A stretch of DNA of 23,558 nucleotides from an uncultured Oscillospiraceae bacterium (GTDB lineage: Bacteria; Bacillota; Clostridia; Oscillospirales; Acutalibacteraceae). The DNA lies in NCBI GenBank assembly GCA_902489595.1, contig CABUAS010000021.1:1-23558 (forward strand), read 5' to 3'. The notes under the pieces are model-generated. The model had not been told where the DNA came from, did not search any database, and worked only from the letters and a program-made list of their open reading frames with translations. Positions 15,292-22,662 of this stretch are shown one piece after another (the first letter of the stretch is position 1; each line of letters begins with the position of its first letter). A program made the position numbers and the translations under genes.

Positions 15292-17700
15292 ATGGAATAT
15301 AATTTTAAAAAGATTGAGAAAAAATGGCAGGATATCTGGTATTCTCAGAATACCTTTGCCGCTAAGCAGGATTATTCATTGCCGAAATTCTACTGCCTTG
15401 TTGAGTTCCCTTACCCAAGCGGTCAGGGCCTGCACGTAGGTCATCCCCGTTCATACACGGCACTTGATATTGTTGCAAGAAAGAAAAGACTTCAGGGCTT
15501 TAATGTTCTTTACCCTATGGGCTGGGACGCATTTGGTCTGCCTACCGAAAACTTCGCAATTAAAAACCATATTCACCCTGCCGAGGTTACAAAGAAAAAT
15601 GTTGCTCATTTCAAAGAGCAGTTACAGTCTTTAGGTTTCTCATTTGACTGGACAAGGGAAATCAATACCACCGACCCGTCATATTATAAATGGACACAGT
15701 GGATTTTCTTACAGCTTTTCAAAAAGGGTCTTGCTTATAAAAAGGAAATGGCAGTAAACTGGTGTACCTCCTGCAAATGCGTTCTTGCCAATGAAGAGGT
15801 TGTAAACGGCGTTTGCGAGCGTTGCGGTTCTGAAGTTATACGTAAAAATCAGAGCCAGTGGATGCTTAAAATCACCGAATATGCAGACAGGCTTGTTAAA
15901 GACCTTGATGATGTTGATTTTATTGACCGTGTTAAGGTTCAGCAGAGAAACTGGATTGGCAGAAGCACAGGCGCAGAGGTTGATTTCAAAACTACTCTCG
16001 GCGATACTTTAACCGTTTATACCACAAGATGTGACACACTTTTCGGTGCTACATATATGGTTATCTCACCTGAGCACCCGCTTATCGAAAAATGGGCGGA
16101 TTCCATTAAAAATTTGGATGATGTTCGTGCTTATCAGGCAGAGGCAGCACGCAAGAGCGATTTTGAAAGAACAGAACTGAATAAAGATAAAACAGGCGTT
16201 AAACTTAACGGCGTTATGGGAATCAATCCTGTTAATGATACCGAAATTCCGATTTTCATTTCGGATTATGTTTTAACTTCTTACGGCACAGGTGCTATTA
16301 TGGCAGTTCCTGCTCATGATACGAGAGACTGGGAGTTTGCAAAGAAATTTGATTTGCCTATTATTGAGGTTGTTGCAGGCGGCGAAGATGTTCAGACAGC
16401 ACCGTTTACAGACTGTGCAACAGGCAAACTTGTAAACAGCGGATTTATTACAGGACTTTCTGTTGAAGACGCTAAAAAAGAAATGGTTAAATGGCTTACC
16501 GATAACGGTAAGGGCAGAGAAAAGGTTAATTTCAAACTGCGTGACTGGGTGTTCAGCCGTCAGAGATACTGGGGCGAACCGATTCCGATTGTCAAGTGTG
16601 ATAAGTGCGGTTATGTTCCGATTCCCGAAAGTGAACTTCCGCTTGAACTGCCTAATGTTGAGTCGTATGAACCTACCGATACAGGCGAATCACCGCTTGC
16701 CAAGATGACGGATTGGGTAAATACAACCTGCCCTTGCTGCGGCGCACCTGCTAAAAGAGAAACAGATACTATGCCGCAGTGGGCAGGCTCATCGTGGTAC
16801 TTCCTCAGATATATGGACCCTCATAATGATGAGGCGCTTGCGTCAAAAGAGGCACTCGAATACTGGGCACCTGTTGACTGGTATAACGGCGGTATGGAGC
16901 ACACAACGCTTCACCTGCTTTACAGCCGTTTCTGGCATAAATTCCTTTATGATATCGGCGTCGTTCCGAATAAAGAGCCGTATAATAAGCGTACCTCACA
17001 CGGTATGATTTTAGGTGAAAACGGCGAGAAAATGAGTAAGTCAAGGGGCAACGTTGTAAATCCCGATGATATCGTAGACCAGTACGGTGCAGACACAATG
17101 CGCCTTTATGAAATGTTTATCGGCGATTTTGAAAAGGCAGCGCCTTGGAATTCAGACTCCATCAAGGGCTGTAAAAGATTTATTGAGCGTTTCTGGAATC
17201 TTCAGGAAATCGTTGTAGACGGCGATGCTTATAGTGAAGATATTGAGGCACTTATGCACAAAACAATCAAAAAGGTTACCGAGGATATTGATAATCTTAA
17301 GTGCAACACGGCTATTGCCGCTATGATGACACTGCTTAATAAGATTTATGATAAGGGCAGTGTTACAAGAAAAGAACTTGAAACGATAACAATTCTTCTT
17401 AATCCGTTCGCACCTCACGTTACGGAAGAAATGTGGGATGTTATGAACTTCGGCGGAATGGTTAATGAGGCTCAGTGGCCTGAGTTTGACGAGGCAAAAA
17501 CAGTTGAAAACACTGTCGAAATCGTTCTTCAGATTATGGGCAAAGTCCGTTCAAGAATGACGATTGATGTAAATATGCCGAAAGAACAGGTTATTGAACT
17601 TGCTAAAAAGGATGAAAAGATTGCTGCTGCAATCGATGGTAAAACAATCAAAAAGGAAATCTATGTTCCCGGCAAACTCGTAAACTTCGTTGCAGTTTAA
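15292..17700 (+). CDS. leuS: Leucyl-tRNA synthetase
   Basis: Class I synthetase that charges tRNA-Leu and edits mischarged norvaline or isoleucine. The start is ATG 15292 behind a perfect GGAGG (15280-15284); the frame extends to TTG 15241, but that part overlaps rsfS. From 15292 it is 802 aa. The HIGH-type motif is HVGH (48-51) within FPYPSGQGLHVGHP, and KMSKS is at 580-584. A four-cysteine zinc knuckle (CTSCKC...CERCG, near 158-180) and a second one (CDKCG...CPCCG) are present. The CP1 editing domain contains TVYTTRCDTLFG and GTGAIMAVPAHD, including the conserved editing aspartate. It is the last gene of the long operon; no T-box leader precedes it. Confidence 0.97.
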   Translation: MEYNFKKIEKKWQDIWYSQNTFAAKQDYSLPKFYCLVEFPYPSGQGLHVGHPRSYTALDIVARKKRLQGFNVLYPMGWDAFGLPTENFAIKNHIHPAEVTKKNVAHFKEQLQSLGFSFDWTREINTTDPSYYKWTQWIFLQLFKKGLAYKKEMAVNWCTSCKCVLANEEVVNGVCERCGSEVIRKNQSQWMLKITEYADRLVKDLDDVDFIDRVKVQQRNWIGRSTGAEVDFKTTLGDTLTVYTTRCDTLFGATYMVISPEHPLIEKWADSIKNLDDVRAYQAEAARKSDFERTELNKDKTGVKLNGVMGINPVNDTEIPIFISDYVLTSYGTGAIMAVPAHDTRDWEFAKKFDLPIIEVVAGGEDVQTAPFTDCATGKLVNSGFITGLSVEDAKKEMVKWLTDNGKGREKVNFKLRDWVFSRQRYWGEPIPIVKCDKCGYVPIPESELPLELPNVESYEPTDTGESPLAKMTDWVNTTCPCCGAPAKRETDTMPQWAGSSWYFLRYMDPHNDEALASKEALEYWAPVDWYNGGMEHTTLHLLYSRFWHKFLYDIGVVPNKEPYNKRTSHGMILGENGEKMSKSRGNVVNPDDIVDQYGADTMRLYEMFIGDFEKAAPWNSDSIKGCKRFIERFWNLQEIVVDGDAYSEDIEALMHKTIKKVTEDIDNLKCNTAIAAMMTLLNKIYDKGSVTRKELETITILLNPFAPHVTEEMWDVMNFGGMVNEAQWPEFDEAKTVENTVEIVLQIMGKVRSRMTIDVNMPKEQVIELAKKDEKIAAAIDGKTIKKEIYVPGKLVNFVAV

Positions 17701-17730
17701 CTGTTCGGGCATTAGCAATGATTAAATAAC

Positions 17731-17758
17731 GGTGCGTCGAGGACGCCGCACCCTACGG
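17731..17758 (-). repeat. GTAG-hairpin unit A (minus orientation)
   Basis: Read on the minus strand it is CCGTAG followed by a stem GGTGCG...CGCACC (plus-strand arms 17731-17736 and 17747-17752) and a closing G-T. An alternative inner stem GCGTC/GACGC (17734-17738 with 17742-17746, loop GAG) is also possible. The GTAG lead and G end match units B and C, but the stem sequence is different. Confidence 0.55.
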
Positions 17759-17775
17759 AATTGTAATAATGCTTT

Positions 17776-17800
17776 CGTAGGGGCGGATATCATCCGCCCG
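17776..17800 (+). repeat. GTAG-hairpin unit B
   Basis: CGTAG is followed by a perfect 8-base-pair stem, GGGCGGAT (17781-17788) with ATCCGCCC (17792-17799), a three-base ATC loop, and a closing G. It has the same build as unit C 45 bases downstream, with different stem bases. Confidence 0.65.
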
Positions 17801-17822
17801 CTTGTTGGTGTATGATTATGTT

Positions 17823-17849
17823 GTAGGGGAGGGTCTCCGTGCCCTCCCG
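17823..17849 (+). repeat. GTAG-hairpin unit C
   Basis: GTAGG leads into a perfect 7-base-pair stem GGGAGGG (17827-17833) with CCCTCCC (17842-17848), an 8-base loop and a closing G. It has the same edges as units A and B. No T-run follows, so it is not itself a canonical terminator. Confidence 0.65.
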
Positions 17850-17865
17850 CAAAATTAAATAACCT

Positions 17866-17904
17866 AAAAACGGGCGGTGCACATCATTGTGCCCGCTCGT
17901 TTTT
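17866..17904. terminator. Rho-independent terminator of the leuS operon
   Basis: A long stem pairs AAAAACGGGCGG-GCACA (17866-17883, with T17878 bulged and one G-T pair at 17873/17897) with its complement at 17888-17904 around a TCAT loop (17884-17887): 17 pairs, ending in five Ts and followed by a further T-rich run to 17913. The A-run on the left means it can act in both directions. It separates the housekeeping operon from the glycosidase pair. Confidence 0.88.
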
Positions 17905-17938
17905 GTGTTTTTTCATACAATTATATTCATATTTTATA

Positions 17939-17966
17939 TTGACTTTTTTTTACTTTACTTTACAAT
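17939..17966 (+). promoter_or_regulatory. Sigma-A-type promoter of the GH38-GH29 operon
   Basis: TTGACT (17939-17944) and TACAAT (17961-17966) are each one base from consensus and 16 bases apart, in an AT-rich region just after the terminator. Transcription would start near 17973, leaving a 5' leader of about 34 bases with AGGAG at 17995-17999. No obvious catabolite-response element or other operator is visible between the promoter and the ATG. Confidence 0.75.
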
Positions 17967-18006
17967 AAAGATTAAATGACATTATTTTCACATTAGGAGA
18001 ACTGCT

Positions 18007-21000
18007 ATGGCTAAAAAGAAAATCTACACTGTTGCAACATCTCATCTTGACACTATATGGTCTTGGGATTTTGAAACTACAGTCAGCAAATATATTTATA
18101 ATACGCTTGTTGACAATATTGCGCTTTTCAAAAAATATCCTACATACACTTTTTCGTTTGAAGGTTCTTACCGCTATGAACTTATGGAAGAATATTACCC
18201 TGAACTTTTTGAAGAGATGAAGGAATATATTAAGCAGGGCAGGTGGAATGTCTGCGGTTCTGCTTATGAAAACGGCGATACAAACTGCCCGTCGCCCGAG
18301 GCTTTGTTCAGAAATATTCTTTTCGGCAATTCCTATTTTGATGAAAAATTCGGCAAAAGGTCGGTTGATATTTATCTGCCAGACTGCTTCGGCTTTGGCT
18401 GGGCGCTTCCGAGTATTGCTTATCACGCACATCTTATGGGCTTTACTACGCAGAAACTTGCCTGGGGCAGTGCTTACGGTATACCGTTTGATATCGGCAA
18501 GTGGTACGGTGTAGACGGCAATTACATTTATGCTTCCTGCAATCCGCACGATTATTATTTTACCTTAACCAAACTCCGTCAGTGGGATTTTGTTCAGAAT
18601 AAACTCAAAGAAAATGAAAAATACGGTCTTGATTGGACTTATATGTTCCACGGTATCGGTGACCGCGGCGGCGCTCCTCAGGAGGCTACCGTAAAATATG
18701 TCGAAAACGAAATCAAGAAAAATGACAGCAGTGATATTGAAGTCGTTGCCGCAAGCGCCGATCGGATTTATCACGATATTGATGAAAAATTGCCGCAGGA
18801 GGTTAAAGACAAACTGCCCGAATGGAAAACAGAACTTGTTATGCAAAATCACGGTGTAGGCGGTTATACATCTCGTGCAATCGGTAAGCGTTGGAATGCA
18901 AAATGTCAGGAGCTTGGCGATGTTGCAGAGCGTGCAGGCGTTATGGCGTCTTATTTCGGCACGGCTGATTATAACGAAGAAGTGCTTGAAAAATCGTGGA
19001 AAAGAGCGATTGCACATCAGTTTCATGATGATACGCCTGGCACATCGGTTCAGCGTGCATATAAGCGTTCGTGGAATGATTATGCAATGTCAATGAATCA
19101 GTTTACAGGCGAGATTGATACATATTTATCTGCATTTTCTTCGCTTATGAAATCCGATTTTTGCCAGGGTACGCCCGTTATGGTTTCAAACAGCGTTGAG
19201 GCAGACAGAACAGGCACAGTTAAAGTAAGGCTCAGCAATATAAAAACGCCCTGCGTTCGTGTGTTTGACAATAACGGAAAAGAAGTTAAAAGTCAGGTTC
19301 TGTCTGTTAAAAACGGTGTTACGGAAATCCTGTTTATTGCCGATGTTAAATCGCTCGGCACAAGGGTTTATGATGTAAGACCGAGCAGTGAACCCTGTAA
19401 AGTTAGAAGCGAAATCTCCATTTCAGACAGTAAAATGGAAAATCAAAAATATATTGTTACCTTAAATAAAAACGGCGATATTTCTTCCATTCTTGATAAA
19501 ACAGATGATGAAAGAGAGCTTTTAAGAAAGCCGATTATTTTAGGGATGTTTGATTACACAGGCTCAAAGGATTGGCCTGCGTGGGAAATGAATTTCGAAG
19601 AGGCAAACCGTGAGCCTGCAAGAAGTCCGATTTTATCATCAATCGAAATTGCAGAAAACGGACCTGCCCGTGTTGCGTTTGAAGTTAAGCAGACAGATAA
19701 AAAATCAACGTTTGTAAACTATATTTCGCTTGAAGATAACGGTCAGACCGTCAATGTTTACAGTGAAATTGAATGGCAGTCACTGCGCACAATGTGTAAA
19801 AACCGCTTTGCGCTTACTGCCGAAAATGAAAAGGCAACATTTGACCTCGGTCTCGGTGCTATCGAGCGTGAAAATATGAACGAAAAATTGTTTGAAGTGC
19901 CTGCACAGAAATGGGCGGATATTACAGATAAAAGCGGTGATTTCGGCATTTCAATTTTCAGCGAATGTAAGCACGGCTGGGATAAATACAATGATAATAC
20001 ATTAAGACTGACTGCAATTCATACGCCGAAGAAAAACTACAGAATCGACTCTATGCAGTCTATGATGGAACTCGGTATGAACAGATATTCGTTTGCCGTT
20101 TTCAGCCATAAAGGCAAAGTGGGTACCGAAACTCAGCTTGAGGCAAAGAAATATACGTATCCGCTTATCGGTGTTGCAATGGATAAGCACAGCGGCAGAC
20201 TCGGCGCTGAGTATTCCTTCGGCGGCGTTTCAACAAACGATGTTATCGTAAGGGCAATCAAAATGCCGCATCATAATGCCCAAAGCGGTGAAATCATTGT
20301 CCGCCTGAACGAGGGCGCAAATAAAAATGCTGACGGTTTTAAATTAACTCTCGGTGAGGGCGTTGAGTCTGCAAGAGAACTTTGGGCATCAGAAGAGTAT
20401 AAGGGCGAAGCAACGGTTGAAAACGGCTTCCTTGTAACCGATTTCAAACCGTATGAAATCAAAACCTTTGCACTTAAACTCAAAGAGCCGAGCGTTCGTG
20501 GCGAAAAAGTAAAATCAACACCGATTGCGCTTAGTTATGATGATAAAAACACACATATTCCCGAAAGACTTCTGCCTGAAAAAATTGTTACAAACGGCGT
20601 AGAATTTAAGATAGATAAAAATGCGTTTATGACCTGCAAGGGTCAGACAATCAAAGCCGAAAACGGCGGAAAAATTGCTCTGCTTATTGCATCAACATCA
20701 AAAGATATTAACGCAAAATTCCTTGTAAACGGCGAAGAAAAGATTGTAACAATTAATTCTTCGGAAGAGGCATTTGCCGCCTGGGATTTGTATGATTTGT
20801 TTGAAACTGCTTATGTTAAAAACGGCAGACTCGGTTATGAATTTACGCACAGTGTTGATGATAACGGCAACACCCGCTTTGCAAAGGGACTTTATTTCTG
20901 GGTAGTTCAGCTTGACGGCAGTGTTACACTTCCCGATAATCCCAACCTTGTTATTCTTTCTGCAAGTGAGGTTCAGTCACCTAATGCATCGCTCGCAACT

Positions 21001-21207
21001 GTGCTTTATGATGAGGTCGAAAAGCGTGAGTTCAGCTATACAATGAATTTCAAAGAAAAACTTTGGTATATTCATTCTAAATGCGTCTGGATGCTTAACG
21101 ATAAAGATAATTTCCTGACGCATTGGAATAACGGCAGAAACGGAAAAAGAGTAGAACAGACGGGTAAGCGTGCCAAAACACGAACAGTAGAAACAGTAGG
21201 TCATTAA
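18007..21207 (+). CDS. GH38 family alpha-mannosidase
   Basis: A 1066-aa glycoside hydrolase of family 38, zinc-dependent retaining enzymes that remove alpha-linked mannose. Family landmarks are present: the N-terminal metal motif HLD (H13, D15) in VATSHLDTIWSWD, the nucleophile aspartate in YLPDCFGFGW (D126), and the HQFHDDTPGTS block (H337-H340) equivalent to the family's HHDAITGT motif with the fourth metal ligand. A beta-rich C-terminal half (about 390-1066) follows, as is normal. No signal peptide or membrane helix is seen, so it is probably cytoplasmic. AGGAG is seven bases upstream and it has its own promoter. It is co-transcribed with the GH29 gene two bases downstream, so the pair likely processes imported oligosaccharides with mannose and fucose. 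Exact linkage cannot be read. Confidence 0.9.
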   Translation: MAKKKIYTVATSHLDTIWSWDFETTVSKYIYNTLVDNIALFKKYPTYTFSFEGSYRYELMEEYYPELFEEMKEYIKQGRWNVCGSAYENGDTNCPSPEALFRNILFGNSYFDEKFGKRSVDIYLPDCFGFGWALPSIAYHAHLMGFTTQKLAWGSAYGIPFDIGKWYGVDGNYIYASCNPHDYYFTLTKLRQWDFVQNKLKENEKYGLDWTYMFHGIGDRGGAPQEATVKYVENEIKKNDSSDIEVVAASADRIYHDIDEKLPQEVKDKLPEWKTELVMQNHGVGGYTSRAIGKRWNAKCQELGDVAERAGVMASYFGTADYNEEVLEKSWKRAIAHQFHDDTPGTSVQRAYKRSWNDYAMSMNQFTGEIDTYLSAFSSLMKSDFCQGTPVMVSNSVEADRTGTVKVRLSNIKTPCVRVFDNNGKEVKSQVLSVKNGVTEILFIADVKSLGTRVYDVRPSSEPCKVRSEISISDSKMENQKYIVTLNKNGDISSILDKTDDERELLRKPIILGMFDYTGSKDWPAWEMNFEEANREPARSPILSSIEIAENGPARVAFEVKQTDKKSTFVNYISLEDNGQTVNVYSEIEWQSLRTMCKNRFALTAENEKATFDLGLGAIERENMNEKLFEVPAQKWADITDKSGDFGISIFSECKHGWDKYNDNTLRLTAIHTPKKNYRIDSMQSMMELGMNRYSFAVFSHKGKVGTETQLEAKKYTYPLIGVAMDKHSGRLGAEYSFGGVSTNDVIVRAIKMPHHNAQSGEIIVRLNEGANKNADGFKLTLGEGVESARELWASEEYKGEATVENGFLVTDFKPYEIKTFALKLKEPSVRGEKVKSTPIALSYDDKNTHIPERLLPEKIVTNGVEFKIDKNAFMTCKGQTIKAENGGKIALLIASTSKDINAKFLVNGEEKIVTINSSEEAFAAWDLYDLFETAYVKNGRLGYEFTHSVDDNGNTRFAKGLYFWVVQLDGSVTLPDNPNLVILSASEVQSPNASLATVLYDEVEKREFSYTMNFKEKLWYIHSKCVWMLNDKDNFLTHWNNGRNGKRVEQTGKRAKTRTVETVGH

Positions 21208-21208
21208 A

Positions 21209-22591
21209 ATGAAGGATGAATTTATAAAAAATTGGACAACGTATAACGGAGGCGTTCCGCTTAACAGCGAAAAGGTACAGAGATATATTTCTGTTTTGCC
21301 GTCAGAGCAGCAGATAAGACTTGCCGAAAAGCCGTTTTATATGTTTTTCCATTTCGGAATGAATACGGCAACGGCAAGGGAGTGGGGAACTGCAACCGAA
21401 ACTCCTGCTGATTTTACAATTAAAAAAATCAATGCAGACCAGTGGATAAAATGTGCAAAATCGGCAGGTGCAACAGGCGTTATTTTAACCTGCAAGCATC
21501 ACGACGGTTTTTGCCTGTGGCCGTCTGAATACACCGATTTTTGTGTTAAAAACACAGAGTTTGACGGTGATATTGTAAAAGAAGTTGCACTTGCCTGCCA
21601 AAGAGCAAAAATGGATTTCGGCGTTTATCTTTCACCGTGGGATATGCACGAAAAAACATACGGCACAGATGCTTATAATGATTATTTCTGCAATCAGTTA
21701 ACAGAACTTTTAACGAATTACGGCACAATAAACGAGGTGTGGTTTGACGGTGCAAAAGGTGCAAATGCCCGTGCGTTTGAATATGACTGGAACAGGTATT
21801 ATGCTCTTATCCGCAAACTTCAGCCGAATGCAAATATTGCCATTTGCGGTCCTGATATCCGCTGGGTCGGCAATGAGGCAGGCAAAACAAGAAAATCCGA
21901 ATTTTCCGTTGTTCCTGCATCACTCTGTATGACGGAAACGGTCAGCAAAAACAGTCAGCACAGCGAGGGTGACGCCGCTAAACTGCAAAAAATTACTTCG
22001 ACAGATGAAAATCTCGGCAGCCGCAGTGTGCTTGATAATGCTGATAGCCTTGTGTGGTATCCTGCCGAAGTTGATGTGTCCATCCGCCGCGGCTGGTTTT
22101 ATTCAAAAAATGAAAACAGAACGGTTAAAAGCGTTAAAAAACTGCTGAATATTTATATAAATTCAGTCGGAAATAACTGCACGCTTCTGCTAAATGTTCC
22201 GCCGACGGATAAAGGCGTAATTCATTTTAAAGACGCAAATCGGCTTAAAGAACTCGGCAAAAAAATCCGTGAAATTACCGAAAAACCGATTATTGTTCAG
22301 AAACTCGGTATGCTCGGTGAAAATGACGGTTATATTGATTTTGAGTTTGATTCCGTAAAAAAACTTAAATATGTCATTATCAGTGAAGATATTAAGTATT
22401 CACAGCGTGTTGAAGCCTTTGATATTTATATCAAAAAGCCAAACAGAAAATACAAAAAGATTTATTCGGGCACGATTATAGGCTCTAAAAAAATTGCAAA
22501 GCTGAAATCGAAAAAATGCATCGGCGCACGCTTTGTAATCCGCCAAAGCCGCAGCACACCCGTCATTAAAGAAATCGGTTTTTATGAATAG
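21209..22591 (+). CDS. GH29 family alpha-L-fucosidase
   Basis: A 460-aa retaining alpha-L-fucosidase of family 29. The TIM-barrel part (about 30-350) shows FYMFFHFGMNTATAREWG, the sugar-contacting CKHHDGFCLWPS (H97-H98-D99), YLSPWDMH, and EVWFDGAKG, where D180 is the expected nucleophile. GPDIRWVGNEAG and NVPPTDKG near 330 are further GH29 marks. The C-terminal portion (about 355-460) looks like a short beta-sandwich, possibly discoidin-like, used as a carbohydrate-side domain in this family. No signal peptide is present, so it is probably cytoplasmic. Start context is TAGG (21197-21200), eight bases upstream, and it lies one base past the GH38 stop, so the two form an operon ending at the terminator just downstream. 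The acid/base residue is not assigned. Confidence 0.92.
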   Translation: MKDEFIKNWTTYNGGVPLNSEKVQRYISVLPSEQQIRLAEKPFYMFFHFGMNTATAREWGTATETPADFTIKKINADQWIKCAKSAGATGVILTCKHHDGFCLWPSEYTDFCVKNTEFDGDIVKEVALACQRAKMDFGVYLSPWDMHEKTYGTDAYNDYFCNQLTELLTNYGTINEVWFDGAKGANARAFEYDWNRYYALIRKLQPNANIAICGPDIRWVGNEAGKTRKSEFSVVPASLCMTETVSKNSQHSEGDAAKLQKITSTDENLGSRSVLDNADSLVWYPAEVDVSIRRGWFYSKNENRTVKSVKKLLNIYINSVGNNCTLLLNVPPTDKGVIHFKDANRLKELGKKIREITEKPIIVQKLGMLGENDGYIDFEFDSVKKLKYVIISEDIKYSQRVEAFDIYIKKPNRKYKKIYSGTIIGSKKIAKLKSKKCIGARFVIRQSRSTPVIKEIGFYE

Positions 22592-22596
22592 AAAGC

Positions 22597-22631
22597 AAAA
22601 CAACCCGTCACCTACAGTGGCGGGCTGTTTT
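22597..22631. terminator. Bidirectional terminator between convergent genes
   Basis: AAAACA pairs with TGTTTT across an A-C mismatch (22603/22625), then CCCGTCAC (22604-22611) pairs with GTGGCGGG (22617-22624, one G-T pair) around a CTACA loop. The T-run on the plus strand ends the fucosidase transcript six bases after its stop. The A-run gives the matching T-run on the minus strand for the converging gene. Confidence 0.88.
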
Positions 22632-22662
22632 ATTATCAGGTTGCGTATTATGAATTCTGATT

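Larger units (their letters stand above)
17721..17863. repeat. 10-base direct repeat bracketing the hairpin cluster
   Basis: ATTAAATAAC occurs at 17721-17730, directly before the first palindromic unit, and again at 17854-17863, three bases after the third unit's final bases. It could be a target-site duplication made when the cluster arrived. Against this, the sequence is AT-rich and a 9/10 match (ATTAAATGAC) also occurs at 17971-17980, so chance is possible. Confidence 0.4.
17701..18006. other. Intergenic region between leuS and the glycosidase operon
   Basis: A 306-base gap without a gene. In order it holds a 10-base direct repeat (17721-17730), three palindromic units sharing GTAG at one edge (17731-17850), the second copy of the direct repeat (17854-17863), the leuS-operon terminator (17866-17904), an AT-rich stretch, the promoter of the glycosidase pair (17939-17966) and its Shine-Dalgarno AGGAG (17995-17999). 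No tRNA or small reading frame of any credibility was seen. Confidence 0.8.

Noticed and set aside
15250..15295. T-box riboswitch ahead of leuS
   Set aside because: Leucyl-tRNA synthetase genes in Firmicutes often have one, but only two bases separate rsfS and leuS, and no T-box sequence or antiterminator is visible.
17731..17904. CRISPR array or integron attachment sites
   Set aside because: Units differ in sequence, spacing and orientation, there are only three, and no cas or integrase gene is nearby.
17950..18549. Minus-strand open frame of 199 codons over the start of the GH38 gene
   Set aside because: It lies antisense to a clear GH38 frame with catalytic motifs, and its translation is low-complexity shadow sequence with no family features.
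18007..22591. A defence or other new system around the glycosidase pair
   Set aside because: Both genes carry clear GH38 and GH29 catalytic motifs and no nuclease, toxin, reverse transcriptase or sensor partner lies beside them.
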